From: Novosphingobium sp. EMRT-2
GTDB lineage: Bacteria; Pseudomonadota; Alphaproteobacteria; Sphingomonadales; Sphingomonadaceae
Assembly (NCBI RefSeq): GCF_005145025.1
Contig: NZ_CP039695.1
Location: forward strand, 2,768,501-2,832,500
Reading direction: 5' to 3'
Length of the DNA stretch: 64,000 nt
In this document: positions 27,476-36,614 of the stretch, piece by piece
Position numbering within the stretch: position 1 is the first letter of the stretch
How the letters are laid out: each line of letters opens with the position of its first letter
Position numbers and translations under genes: made by a program
Notes under the pieces: generated by a model
Database searches by the model: none
Seen by the model: the letters and a program-made list of their open reading frames with translations, nothing else
Told to the model about the DNA's origin: nothing

Positions 27476-29086
27476 ATGACAAATGTTGGCATGTCCTCCC
27501 GCAGCGCGCCCACCGCGTTCTACGATCCGCGCCTGATCGCGGCGGCGGCCGCGTTGAACAGGAACCTGCTCCATGAAGCCGAACCGCTGCTGCGCGCGCT
27601 GCTGAAGGAAGACCCGTTCGACGTCCGCGCGATCCGCATGTTCGCCGAACTGGCGGGGCGGATCGGGCGCTACGCGGACGCGGAAAACCTTCTGCGGCGG
27701 GCGATCGAACTCGCGCCGAACTTCACCCCGGCGCGGGCCAATCTGGCGCTGGTGCTGTACCGGACCAATCGCCCGGCCGAGGCGCTGGACGAACTGCAGC
27801 GCGTCACGGCGGACGACCCCGACAACGTCGGCCATGCCAATTTGCAGGCTGCCGCGTTCGGCCGCATCGGCGAATTCGACGAGGCGCTGGCGCTTTACGA
27901 ACTGGTGCTGAAGGAAACGCCCGGTCAGCCGCGCGTGTGGATGAGTTATGGGCACATGCTCAAGACGGTGGGGCGTCAGGCGGACGGCATCGCCGCCTAT
28001 CGCCGCGCGATCGCCCTTGCGCCCACGCTCGGCGAAGTGTGGTGGAGCCTCGCCAACCTCAAGACCGTGCGCTTCACCGATGAGGACATTGCCACGATGC
28101 AGGCGGCGCGGGAAACGCCGGGTATTGCCGAGGACGATGCGTGGCACCTCGATTTCGCGCTGGGCAAGGCTCTCGAAGACCGGGGGGCTGTGGAAGCGGC
28201 CTTCGCAAGCTACGCTGCGGGCAACGCGCTGCGGCGCAGGCGCATTCCCTATCGCGCCGACGAGACCGAACGGCAGGTGGACGCCATGATCGCGACCGCC
28301 ACGCAGGGACTGTTCGCGGCGTTTGACGGCGCGGGGGCCGAGGCGGCCGATCCCATCTTCGTCGTGGGCATGCCGCGTTCCGGCTCCACACTGGTCGAAC
28401 AGATTCTCGCCAGTCACAGCCAGGTGGAAGGCACCAGCGAACTGCCCGATATCGCACTGCTGGCGCGCGGTGTCGCGGATTATCCGGCAGGGCTCTCCGC
28501 GCTGTCCCCCGCGCAACTGCGCGACATGGGCGAACAGTATATCGAGCGGACGCGTGTCCAGCGGCACACGGGGCGGCCGCTCTTCATCGACAAGATGCCC
28601 AACAACTGGGTGCACGTGCCGCTGATACGGCTGATATTGCCCCATGCCCGCATCATCGACGCGCGGCGGCATCCGCTCGGCTGCTGCTTCTCCAATTTCA
28701 AGCAGCATTTCGCGCGCGGTCAGGGCTTCAGCTACGATCTGGCCGACATGGGGCGCTATTACCGCGACTACGTGCGGCTGATGGCGCATATCGATAGCGT
28801 GCTGCCGGGGTACGTCCATCGCGTGATCTACGAGCGGATGGTCGACGATACCGAGGCCGAGGTGCGTGCGCTGCTGGCGGCCTGCGGCCTGCCGTTCGAG
28901 CAAGCCTGCCTCGCCTTCCACGAAACCGCGCGTCCGGTGCGGACCGCCAGTTCGGAGCAGGTGCGCCAGCCGATCTATCGCGACGGCACCGGAGCCTGGA
29001 AGCCGTTCGAGCCGTTTCTGGCACCGTTGCAGGACGCGCTGGGGGACGTTCTCACGTGTTATCCGCAAGCCCCGCAGTCGTGGTAA
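27476..29086 (+). CDS. TPR-repeat sulfotransferase
   Basis: The 536-residue protein has tetratricopeptide repeats over roughly residues 25-200 (for example ENLLRRAIELAPNFTPARAN) and a sulfotransferase domain beginning at about 297 with the PAPS-binding loop GMPRSGSTLVEQIL. It probably transfers sulfate from PAPS to a protein or glycan, the TPR part holding the target. The start is uncertain (ATG 27476 or 27491; no clear ribosome-binding site). It directly precedes a TonB receptor, an arrangement common in sphingomonads. Confidence 0.85.
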   Translation: MTNVGMSSRSAPTAFYDPRLIAAAAALNRNLLHEAEPLLRALLKEDPFDVRAIRMFAELAGRIGRYADAENLLRRAIELAPNFTPARANLALVLYRTNRPAEALDELQRVTADDPDNVGHANLQAAAFGRIGEFDEALALYELVLKETPGQPRVWMSYGHMLKTVGRQADGIAAYRRAIALAPTLGEVWWSLANLKTVRFTDEDIATMQAARETPGIAEDDAWHLDFALGKALEDRGAVEAAFASYAAGNALRRRRIPYRADETERQVDAMIATATQGLFAAFDGAGAEAADPIFVVGMPRSGSTLVEQILASHSQVEGTSELPDIALLARGVADYPAGLSALSPAQLRDMGEQYIERTRVQRHTGRPLFIDKMPNNWVHVPLIRLILPHARIIDARRHPLGCCFSNFKQHFARGQGFSYDLADMGRYYRDYVRLMAHIDSVLPGYVHRVIYERMVDDTEAEVRALLAACGLPFEQACLAFHETARPVRTASSEQVRQPIYRDGTGAWKPFEPFLAPLQDALGDVLTCYPQAPQSW

Positions 29087-29113
29087 TTTGGCCACGGTCG
29101 GCAACGAACGATA

Positions 29114-29128
29114 GTTGCGAATTGCAAC
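29114..29128. promoter_or_regulatory. Inverted repeat GTTGC-GAATT-GCAAC before TonB receptor
   Basis: A 5-base inverted repeat with a 5-base centre lies 69 bases upstream of the receptor start. It is followed by TTGACG (29133-29138), a possible -35 element with no clear -10. It may be an operator of the receptor gene. Confidence 0.3.
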
Positions 29129-29196
29129 GATCTTGACGTTATGTTGCTGCGCGTCACAAACCGCAGACAGAACACATCAGATCAGGGCAGCCCATC

Positions 29197-31560
29197 ATGA
29201 GTGCAGGTTTCCGACGCTTCTCCCGGCTGGCGCTTTTCGCCGGCTCGGCTCTGGCCTCGTTTCCGGTTTTCGCGCAGGAAGCGCAAAGCGCTGCCGATGA
29301 CAACGATCCCAACGTCATCATCGTGACCGCGCAGAAGCGCAGCGAAAACCTGCAGAACGTGCCGATCTCGATCCAGGCGCTGGGGTCGCAAAATCTTGAG
29401 CAGCATCAGGTGGCGAGCTTCGACGACTACGCGAAGATGCTGCCCAGCGTGAGCTTCCAGTCTTTCGGCCCAGGCCAGGCGCAGCTCTCGTTCCGCGGCA
29501 TCACCAGCGGCGGCGACGGTTTGCACGGCGGCTCGCTGCCAACCGCCAGCCTCTATCTCGACGAAGTGCCGGTGACGACCATCGCCGGGGCGGTCGACCT
29601 CCACATCTACGACGTCTCCCGCGTCGAAGCGCTGTCGGGTCCGCAGGGGACGTTGTTCGGCGCCAGCTCGCTCGCGGGTACGCTGCGCATCATCACCAAC
29701 AAGCCCGACACCAAGGAAACATCGGGGCGCATCGACTTCGAGGGCACCAAGTTCGGCAAGGGCGGTTACGGTGGCACGGTCGAGGGCTATTTCAACCTGC
29801 CGCTGAACGAGCGCATGGCGTTGCGCGTCTCGGCCTTCTATGAGCGCGACGGCGGCTATATCGACAACGTGCCCGGTACCCGCACCTACACGCTGGCCGA
29901 TAACGACCCCTCGACGAACCTGACCATCAACAATGCCCGCTACGTCAAGAAGGACTTCAACACGGTCGATACCTACGGCGGCCGCGCCGCGCTGAAGGTC
30001 GATCTTGACGACAACTGGACGGTCACGCCGCAGGTGGTTTACCAGAAGCAGCGCGCGCACGGCTCGTTCCTGTTCGATCCGCGTCTGGGCGACCTCAAGG
30101 TTACTGACTATGCCACCGACCTCAACCGCGACGAATGGGTCCAGGCAGCACTGACCATCCAGGGCAAGCTCAGCGATTGGGACGTGACCTATGCGGGCGG
30201 CTACTTCGATCGCCGGGTCGATAACCAGGCGGACTATTCGGAATACACCGTCGCTTACGATTCGCTGCAGGGTTCGTTCTACACCAACTTCCCTACCGCG
30301 AGCGGCGGCTACCTCGATCCGACGCAGGCTTATCATGGCCACGACAGCTACACCAAGCAGACGCATGAACTGCGCGTCGCATCGCCCAGCACCGATCGCC
30401 TGCGTCTGGTCGCCGGGCTGTTCTTCCAGCGCCAGACCGACCGCATCGTCGCCGACTACGTGATTCCGGGCCTTGCCGGCATCCCGAATTCGCCGGCCGT
30501 GCCCAAGGCCGGCGACGACATCTTCGCAACGCGCGCTTACCGCGTCGACCGCGACTATGCTGCGTTCATCGACGGCTCTTACGACATCACGCCGAACCTC
30601 ACGCTGTCGGGCGGTATTCGCGCGTTCATCGCCAACAACACCTTCGTCGGCTTCTCCGGCTTCGCGTCCGCTGTGACCCAGCCGAACTGTATTGCCGTGA
30701 GCGCTTCGGACCGGGTGTGCAACAACTTCAACAAGAAGGCGGTCCAATCGGGCGAAACCCACCGCGCCAACCTGACCTGGCGGATCGATCCCGAGCGGCT
30801 GGTCTATGTGACCTATTCCACCGGCTATCGCCCCGGCGGCAACAACCGCCGGCCGGGCATCAATCCCTATCAGCCGGACACGCTCGACAACTACGAATTC
30901 GGCTTCAAGACAACGTGGTTCGATCGCAAGCTGCGCCTCAACGGTGCGGTGTTCTACGAAAAGTGGAAGAAGCTGCAGTACGGCCTTAGCCCGGTCGGTT
31001 CGGCCGGCGTGACCAATATCTACAATGCCGGCGATGCGCGCGTCTATGGTGTCGAGGCGGATGCGGGGCTGAAGCTCGGCAATCTGATGCTTTCAGCCTC
31101 GGGCACTTATATCGATGCCAAGCTGACCACCAATTTCTGTTCGATCGGGGCCAACGGCAACGTGGATTGCACGCTGGGCGTCGTCGCGGCGGCGAAGGGG
31201 ACGCGTCTGCCGATCCAGCCTCGGTTCAAGGGCAACGCCACCGCGCGCTATTCGTTCAACATCGGTCCGTCTTCGGCCTTCGTCCAGGCCTCGATGCTGC
31301 ACCAGTCGGGCACGCGGTCCTACCTGACCGATGCCGAGGCCAACCTCCTCGGATCGACCAAGGGTTTCGAGACGTTCGATTTCTCGATCGGCGGCACGTT
31401 CAGCGGCATCGATATCGAGGCGTTTGTGGAGAACGCGTTCGACAAGCGCGGCGTGCTGAGCATCAACACGGTTTGTGCGCCGACCATCTGCGGCGCAGGG
31501 CGGCGCTATTATCCGATCAAGCCTCAGATGTTCGGGCTCAAGTTCGGCCGCAGCTTCTAA
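29197..31560 (+). CDS. TonB-dependent outer-membrane receptor
   Basis: The 787-residue protein has a signal peptide (cleavage near AQEA, residue 27), a TonB box IIVTAQKR, the plug segments VPISIQALG and GPQGTLFGASSLAGTLRI, and a 22-strand-type barrel ending in GLKFGRSF with the terminal aromatic residue needed for barrel assembly. It belongs to the large sphingomonad receptor family that takes up plant-derived and aromatic compounds as well as siderophores. The substrate is unknown. It follows the sulfotransferase by 110 bases and ends at a strong hairpin. Confidence 0.9.
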   Translation: MSAGFRRFSRLALFAGSALASFPVFAQEAQSAADDNDPNVIIVTAQKRSENLQNVPISIQALGSQNLEQHQVASFDDYAKMLPSVSFQSFGPGQAQLSFRGITSGGDGLHGGSLPTASLYLDEVPVTTIAGAVDLHIYDVSRVEALSGPQGTLFGASSLAGTLRIITNKPDTKETSGRIDFEGTKFGKGGYGGTVEGYFNLPLNERMALRVSAFYERDGGYIDNVPGTRTYTLADNDPSTNLTINNARYVKKDFNTVDTYGGRAALKVDLDDNWTVTPQVVYQKQRAHGSFLFDPRLGDLKVTDYATDLNRDEWVQAALTIQGKLSDWDVTYAGGYFDRRVDNQADYSEYTVAYDSLQGSFYTNFPTASGGYLDPTQAYHGHDSYTKQTHELRVASPSTDRLRLVAGLFFQRQTDRIVADYVIPGLAGIPNSPAVPKAGDDIFATRAYRVDRDYAAFIDGSYDITPNLTLSGGIRAFIANNTFVGFSGFASAVTQPNCIAVSASDRVCNNFNKKAVQSGETHRANLTWRIDPERLVYVTYSTGYRPGGNNRRPGINPYQPDTLDNYEFGFKTTWFDRKLRLNGAVFYEKWKKLQYGLSPVGSAGVTNIYNAGDARVYGVEADAGLKLGNLMLSASGTYIDAKLTTNFCSIGANGNVDCTLGVVAAAKGTRLPIQPRFKGNATARYSFNIGPSSAFVQASMLHQSGTRSYLTDAEANLLGSTKGFETFDFSIGGTFSGIDIEAFVENAFDKRGVLSINTVCAPTICGAGRRYYPIKPQMFGLKFGRSF

Positions 31561-31568
31561 CGGTCCAT

Positions 31569-31598
31569 CCGGGAAATCCACCGGCGTGGATTTCCCGG
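31569..31598. terminator. Bidirectional hairpin between convergent genes
   Basis: A perfect 13-base stem (31569-31581 with 31586-31598) with a 4-base CGGC loop lies between the TonB receptor stop (31560) and the convergent regulator stop (31624). It has no T-run on either side, but its position suits a shared terminator. Confidence 0.7.
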
Positions 31599-31623
31599 CA
31601 GGCCCTTCCCCGAGAGAACGATC

Positions 31624-32304
31624 TTACGGCCGGTCGAGCACGTAGCCCATCGAGCGGACGGTGCGCAGCGGGTAGCCGGCGCCCACCTCGCGCAGGGCGC
31701 GGCGCAGGCGGCTGACCCAGGCGTCCACCGTGCGCTCGTCGATCGGCTGCCCGTGCTTGCCCAGCGCGGTGATCAGTTGCGTGCGGGAAAAGACGTGGCC
31801 GGGCTGCTCCATCAGGTAGCGCAGCAGGCGGAACTCGTTGGGCATGAGCTGGACCGGCTTGTCCTTCCAGCGCACCTGCAAGGCGGCAAGGTCCAGCGTC
31901 AGGTCGCCCAGTTTCAGCGTGCGGGCGGGGGCCTCGTGATCCGGCAATTGCACCGACAGCACGCGATCGAGCACCGTGTTCCGGTCAATCGGGGCGACGA
32001 TGTAATCGTCCGCGCCGGCGCGCAACGCGCGGCGCTTGGCCTCGGCATCGTCTTCCTCCAGGATCATCGTGACATGCGCGGCTTCGGTCTGCGGATCGGC
32101 GCGCAGCCGGCGGCACAGCTCCAGGCCCGACATCTCGGGCAGCACCCAGTCCACGAAGGCCCACGGGCGTCCATCGAGCAGCGGCGGCGGGGACGACCAT
32201 TTCCACGCGTGGAAAACGACGCGCAGGTCGTCGTGCAGGAAGCTGTCGTGTCCGCCGGCGAGCGTGCCGGTGAGGAGGATGTCGATCTGACGCATTGGCC
32301 CCAT
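31624..32304 (-). CDS. OmpR/PhoB-type regulator with degenerate receiver
   Basis: The 226-residue protein has a receiver-like N-terminal domain and a winged-helix OmpR-type C-terminal domain (LMPNEFRLLRYLMEQPGHVFS ending in TVRSMGYVLD). The receiver keeps D52 in FVDWVLPEMSG, but the acidic pair near the N-terminus is missing (IDILLTGTL), the switch threonine is replaced by leucine (TMILEED), and the conserved lysine is alanine (A104 in YIVAPID). Normal phosphorylation is doubtful. No histidine kinase adjoins it. ATG 32304 or ATG 32295 may be the start. Confidence 0.88.
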   Translation of the reverse strand: MGPMRQIDILLTGTLAGGHDSFLHDDLRVVFHAWKWSSPPPLLDGRPWAFVDWVLPEMSGLELCRRLRADPQTEAAHVTMILEEDDAEAKRRALRAGADDYIVAPIDRNTVLDRVLSVQLPDHEAPARTLKLGDLTLDLAALQVRWKDKPVQLMPNEFRLLRYLMEQPGHVFSRTQLITALGKHGQPIDERTVDAWVSRLRRALREVGAGYPLRTVRSMGYVLDRP

Positions 32305-32409
32305 CCGCTATGGATGGCGCCTATCTGATGCAGCTATGTGACGGCTGAGTGACGATATGACGAAAACCGGCGCCTAATTGGCGCAGCGCCACCGCCCGGG
32401 TCGCGCCGG

Positions 32410-33675
<1,266 letters not shown>

Positions 33676-33685
33676 TTATCGGGAC

Positions 33686-34540
33686 ATGCCGGACCCTGCG
33701 CTCATCCCCACCTACGCGCTTTACGGCGAGACGGGTGCGCACGTTGCCGGGGGCTTCGCGCACATCGAGACGATCGCGGAACGCAGCGCGTTGCATGATT
33801 GGGAAATCGCGCCGCATCGCCATGACGATTTCGTGCAGGTGCTGCTGGTGCGCGATGGGCATGTGCTGCTGACGCTGGACGGCGTCGAACGGTCGCTGGA
33901 CGGGCCGTGCCGGGTGATCGCGCCGCCGCGCATGGTCCACGGGTTCCGCTTCCGGCAGGGCACGTCAGGCTATGTCCTGACGCTGTCGACCGATTTCGCC
34001 GCGCGCGCCACGGGGCAGGCGGACGTCCTGCTCGTGGCGCTGGCGCAGGGCGGCGCCGGCACGATGGAAGCGCGGCCGGCCACGCGGGCCTTCTGGCTGG
34101 CGGAGGAGATGCTGGAACTACAGCGCGAATGGCGCGAGCACGATCCGCTGTTCCTGGCGCTGGCGGAAGCGCTGGTGCGGACGCTGACCCGGGCGGATGG
34201 CGTTGGGCAGGCAGGGACGCTGGCGGACCGGCGGCTGCACCGCTTCCGGCAACTGGTGGAACTGCACTATCGCGAACACCGGCCGCTCGATTTCTATGCC
34301 GGCGCGCTGGGGATGACGCGACGCACGCTGTCGCGGTTGACCGCCGCCGGTCTCGCTTGTTCGCCCATGGAAGTCGTCCACCGGCGGCTCGCGCTGGAGG
34401 CCCGGCGCCTGCTGCGCTACACCAACGCCAGCGCGGTGCAGGTGGCGGCGGAACTGGGGTTCGACGATCCTTCGTATTTCTCGCGCTTCTATCGCCGGAT
34501 GACGGGCGCGCGGCCGGGAGCGGATCGAGCGGCGGGTTAG
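33686..34540 (+). CDS. pobR: AraC family activator of pobA
   Basis: The 284-residue protein has an N-terminal cupin-like sensing domain (HRHDDFVQVLLVRDGHV) and a C-terminal pair of helix-turn-helix motifs (LDFYAGALGMTRRTLSRLT and VQVAAELGFDDPSYFSRFYR), as in AraC-class PobR proteins. The position divergent from pobA, with a 106-base gap, supports activation of pobA in response to 4-hydroxybenzoate. Its stop codon overlaps the stop of the convergent Nudix gene by two bases. The ribosome-binding site is weak. Confidence 0.85.
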   Translation: MPDPALIPTYALYGETGAHVAGGFAHIETIAERSALHDWEIAPHRHDDFVQVLLVRDGHVLLTLDGVERSLDGPCRVIAPPRMVHGFRFRQGTSGYVLTLSTDFAARATGQADVLLVALAQGGAGTMEARPATRAFWLAEEMLELQREWREHDPLFLALAEALVRTLTRADGVGQAGTLADRRLHRFRQLVELHYREHRPLDFYAGALGMTRRTLSRLTAAGLACSPMEVVHRRLALEARRLLRYTNASAVQVAAELGFDDPSYFSRFYRRMTGARPGADRAAG

Positions 34541-35040
34541 CATGCGACCTGACCGCCTTCGTTTTCCGCGCGCCATGCGCGCCAGAGCGCGACCCGGCGA
34601 TGGACCGCCGCGCTGATGCTGGCGGGAAGGGCGTCGAGCGCGAAGAAGCGCGCTTCCTCGATTTCCAGCCCGTCTGCCTTGGGCGTGTCGTGGGTGTGGC
34701 CGGTCACCATTTCGACGCGGTTGCGCCACCCGCCGGGCATGGCGACGCGGTCGGAACCGAACCAGACAGCCTGAACGAGGCGGCATCCGGTTTCCTCGGC
34801 CAGTTCACGCATGGCCGCGGCCGCCGCATCCTCGCCACGCGCAAGACCGCCGCCCGGCAGCATCCACAGGTCTGGTTGCTGGTAGCTGTGGCGCACCAGC
34901 AGGAGCCGTCCATCGCGATCGAACGCCAGCACGTTGCAGCCGCGCACTTCCAGGCGCAGCGCTCCCCATAGGCGCAGCCGGGCCGCATGGGCGCCGCGCA
35001 GGGCCAGCCGGTGGAGCGAAGCGGGCAGGAAGGGGGGCAT
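34537..35040 (-). CDS. Nudix hydrolase
   Basis: The 167-residue protein has a perfect Nudix box (G64-x5-E70-x7-R78-E79-x2-E82-E83-x-G85), within GGLARGEDAAAAAMRELAEE. Such enzymes cleave nucleoside diphosphates linked to another group; the substrate cannot be told from the box. The start at ATG 35040 gives a normal N-terminus, and an in-frame TTG at 35076 is less likely. It has no functional link to its neighbours that I can see. Confidence 0.88.
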   Translation of the reverse strand: MPPFLPASLHRLALRGAHAARLRLWGALRLEVRGCNVLAFDRDGRLLLVRHSYQQPDLWMLPGGGLARGEDAAAAAMRELAEETGCRLVQAVWFGSDRVAMPGGWRNRVEMVTGHTHDTPKADGLEIEEARFFALDALPASISAAVHRRVALWRAWRAENEGGQVAC

Positions 35041-35113
35041 GCGCCCGTCTTGCGCCCGATGGGGCCGTAGTGGCAAGGGTGGGGCGATCGATTGCGATCA
35101 CGGGGGTTTGGAC

Positions 35114-35635
35114 ATGGGATCGTGGATCGCTTTCGGCGTCCGGAACACGCGATGGCGTACGATCCGGAAGATGCTCCTACGGCCAGCGGGCCGGCCATGG
35201 CGCTTGCCGCTGGCCGTTGTGTTGATGGCAACGGGGCCGGGGACGGCGCTGGCGCAGCCGGCGCGCTATGACGAGGCGATCGGCTGCGCCGCTGCGAATG
35301 CCGTCGCCGCCGGCATTCTCCAGTCCGGTTCGCCGACAGAGGAGGAGCAGGCGCAGGCCGATGATTTCCAGCAGATCGCGGAAGCCTGGCTGGGCCAGGC
35401 GGTAAGCCTGTCCGCCACGGGCGAGGATGGCGCCTTCGCCGACTTCAACCGGGCGTCGCGCGACATATCCGACCGCATCGCCGCCTCCCGCGCGGACGAT
35501 GCGCTGGAGGGCATTCTGGGCGGACCGCTCGAGGCGTGCAACCGTCTCGACAGCCCGTTCGACGATAGTCCTCCGTTCGACCCGCCATCTGCCGATCCGC
35601 CGGGTGCCGAGCCGCCGCCAGGCCGGCCGGTGTGA
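35114..35635 (+). CDS. Small secreted protein of unknown function
   Basis: I do not recognise this 173-residue protein. It has a signal-peptide-like segment (LPLAVVLMATGPGTALAQ, cleavage near residue 50 from this start), a helical middle with two cysteines (EAIGCAAANA and LEACNRLD) that may form a disulfide, and a proline/aspartate-rich tail. ATG 35171 would give a normal-length signal peptide but has a poor ribosome-binding site; ATG 35114 has GGGGG 6 bases upstream. It precedes the type II secretion operon in the same direction. Confidence 0.6.
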   Translation: MGSWIAFGVRNTRWRTIRKMLLRPAGRPWRLPLAVVLMATGPGTALAQPARYDEAIGCAAANAVAAGILQSGSPTEEEQAQADDFQQIAEAWLGQAVSLSATGEDGAFADFNRASRDISDRIAASRADDALEGILGGPLEACNRLDSPFDDSPPFDPPSADPPGAEPPPGRPV

Positions 35636-35765
35636 GTCCCGATACCGGCCGGCCGAATGCGCCGGGTGTGTGACGTGTATCATGGCGTGGGCCGGCGTTG
35701 GTGGACAACGTGGGCGCGACCGGGCACATCCGTGCTCTGCGGGGTCAGGGTGGAGACGCACGGGG

Positions 35766-36614
35766 GTGCGATTCGTGGCGGAAAACGGCGGGCTTTGGAG
35801 CATCGGGGCGGGGTTGCAGCGCACAGTGTGGTGGCTGCTCGCGATGGCCATCGCCGTGCTCCTGGCGGCGATCGTCTGGGCGATCGTCACGCCGGTATCT
35901 CCGCTGGGCGATTGGCGACCGGACAGCGCCAAGGTGCTGCCCACACCGTTGCGCAAGACGCTCTATGCCGCGGTCGATCCCTTCAATCGCGGCCCCGCCA
36001 TGGCGGCGCCGGGCTCACAGGCGGGCGGCACGGTGACCTCGCTGACGCTGGTGCTATTCGGAACGCGTGGCTTGCCCGGTGGCGGGGGCAGCGCGATCAT
36101 CGCTGGCGAGGACGGCGTGCAGCAGGTCTATCGCGCGGGCGACGAGGTGACGCCCGGCGTCACCCTGGCCGAAGTGGCCTTCAATCACGTCGTGCTGATG
36201 CGCAATGGCGCCAAGGAACTGCTCTATATCGACCAGTCTGGCAAGGCGCCGAGCGCGCGGGGGCTGGTCGCGGCCAACCCCGTTCCCTCGCCTGGCGGGG
36301 TTGCCGGCAACGCTCCGGCGGGAGGGGCGGGCGCCCTTACCGTCGATGCGGCGCGGCGCGGGATCAGCTTCGGCCCGCGCGCGGAAAGCGGGCGCATCGT
36401 CGGGCTGGAAGTGCTGCCCACGGCCGACGGTTCCGCGTTTCGCAGCGCCGGGTTCCAGCCCGGCGATGTCGTGACCGCCGTGGACGGCAAGCCGGTTACC
36501 GGCGCCGGCGATGGCGCGATGCTGGCCGGCGCGCTGCGCCCTGGCGCTTCCGTTTCGGTCACCGTGCGTCGCGGTGATCGCCAACTTCCGCTGGCGATAA
36601 CATTGGCACCATGA
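35766..36614 (+). CDS. gspC: Type II secretion protein GspC
   Basis: GspC links the inner-membrane platform to the secretin. The protein has about 282 residues: a short cytoplasmic start, one membrane segment (WLLAMAIAVLLAAIVWAIV), a homology region with GTVTSLTLVLFGTRG, and a C-terminal PDZ-type domain (GFQPGDVVTAVDGKPVTG). The start is GTG at 35766 or 35775. Its stop overlaps the gspD start (ATGA, 36611-36614). It is the first gene of the secretion operon. Confidence 0.85.
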   Translation: MRFVAENGGLWSIGAGLQRTVWWLLAMAIAVLLAAIVWAIVTPVSPLGDWRPDSAKVLPTPLRKTLYAAVDPFNRGPAMAAPGSQAGGTVTSLTLVLFGTRGLPGGGGSAIIAGEDGVQQVYRAGDEVTPGVTLAEVAFNHVVLMRNGAKELLYIDQSGKAPSARGLVAANPVPSPGGVAGNAPAGGAGALTVDAARRGISFGPRAESGRIVGLEVLPTADGSAFRSAGFQPGDVVTAVDGKPVTGAGDGAMLAGALRPGASVSVTVRRGDRQLPLAITLAP

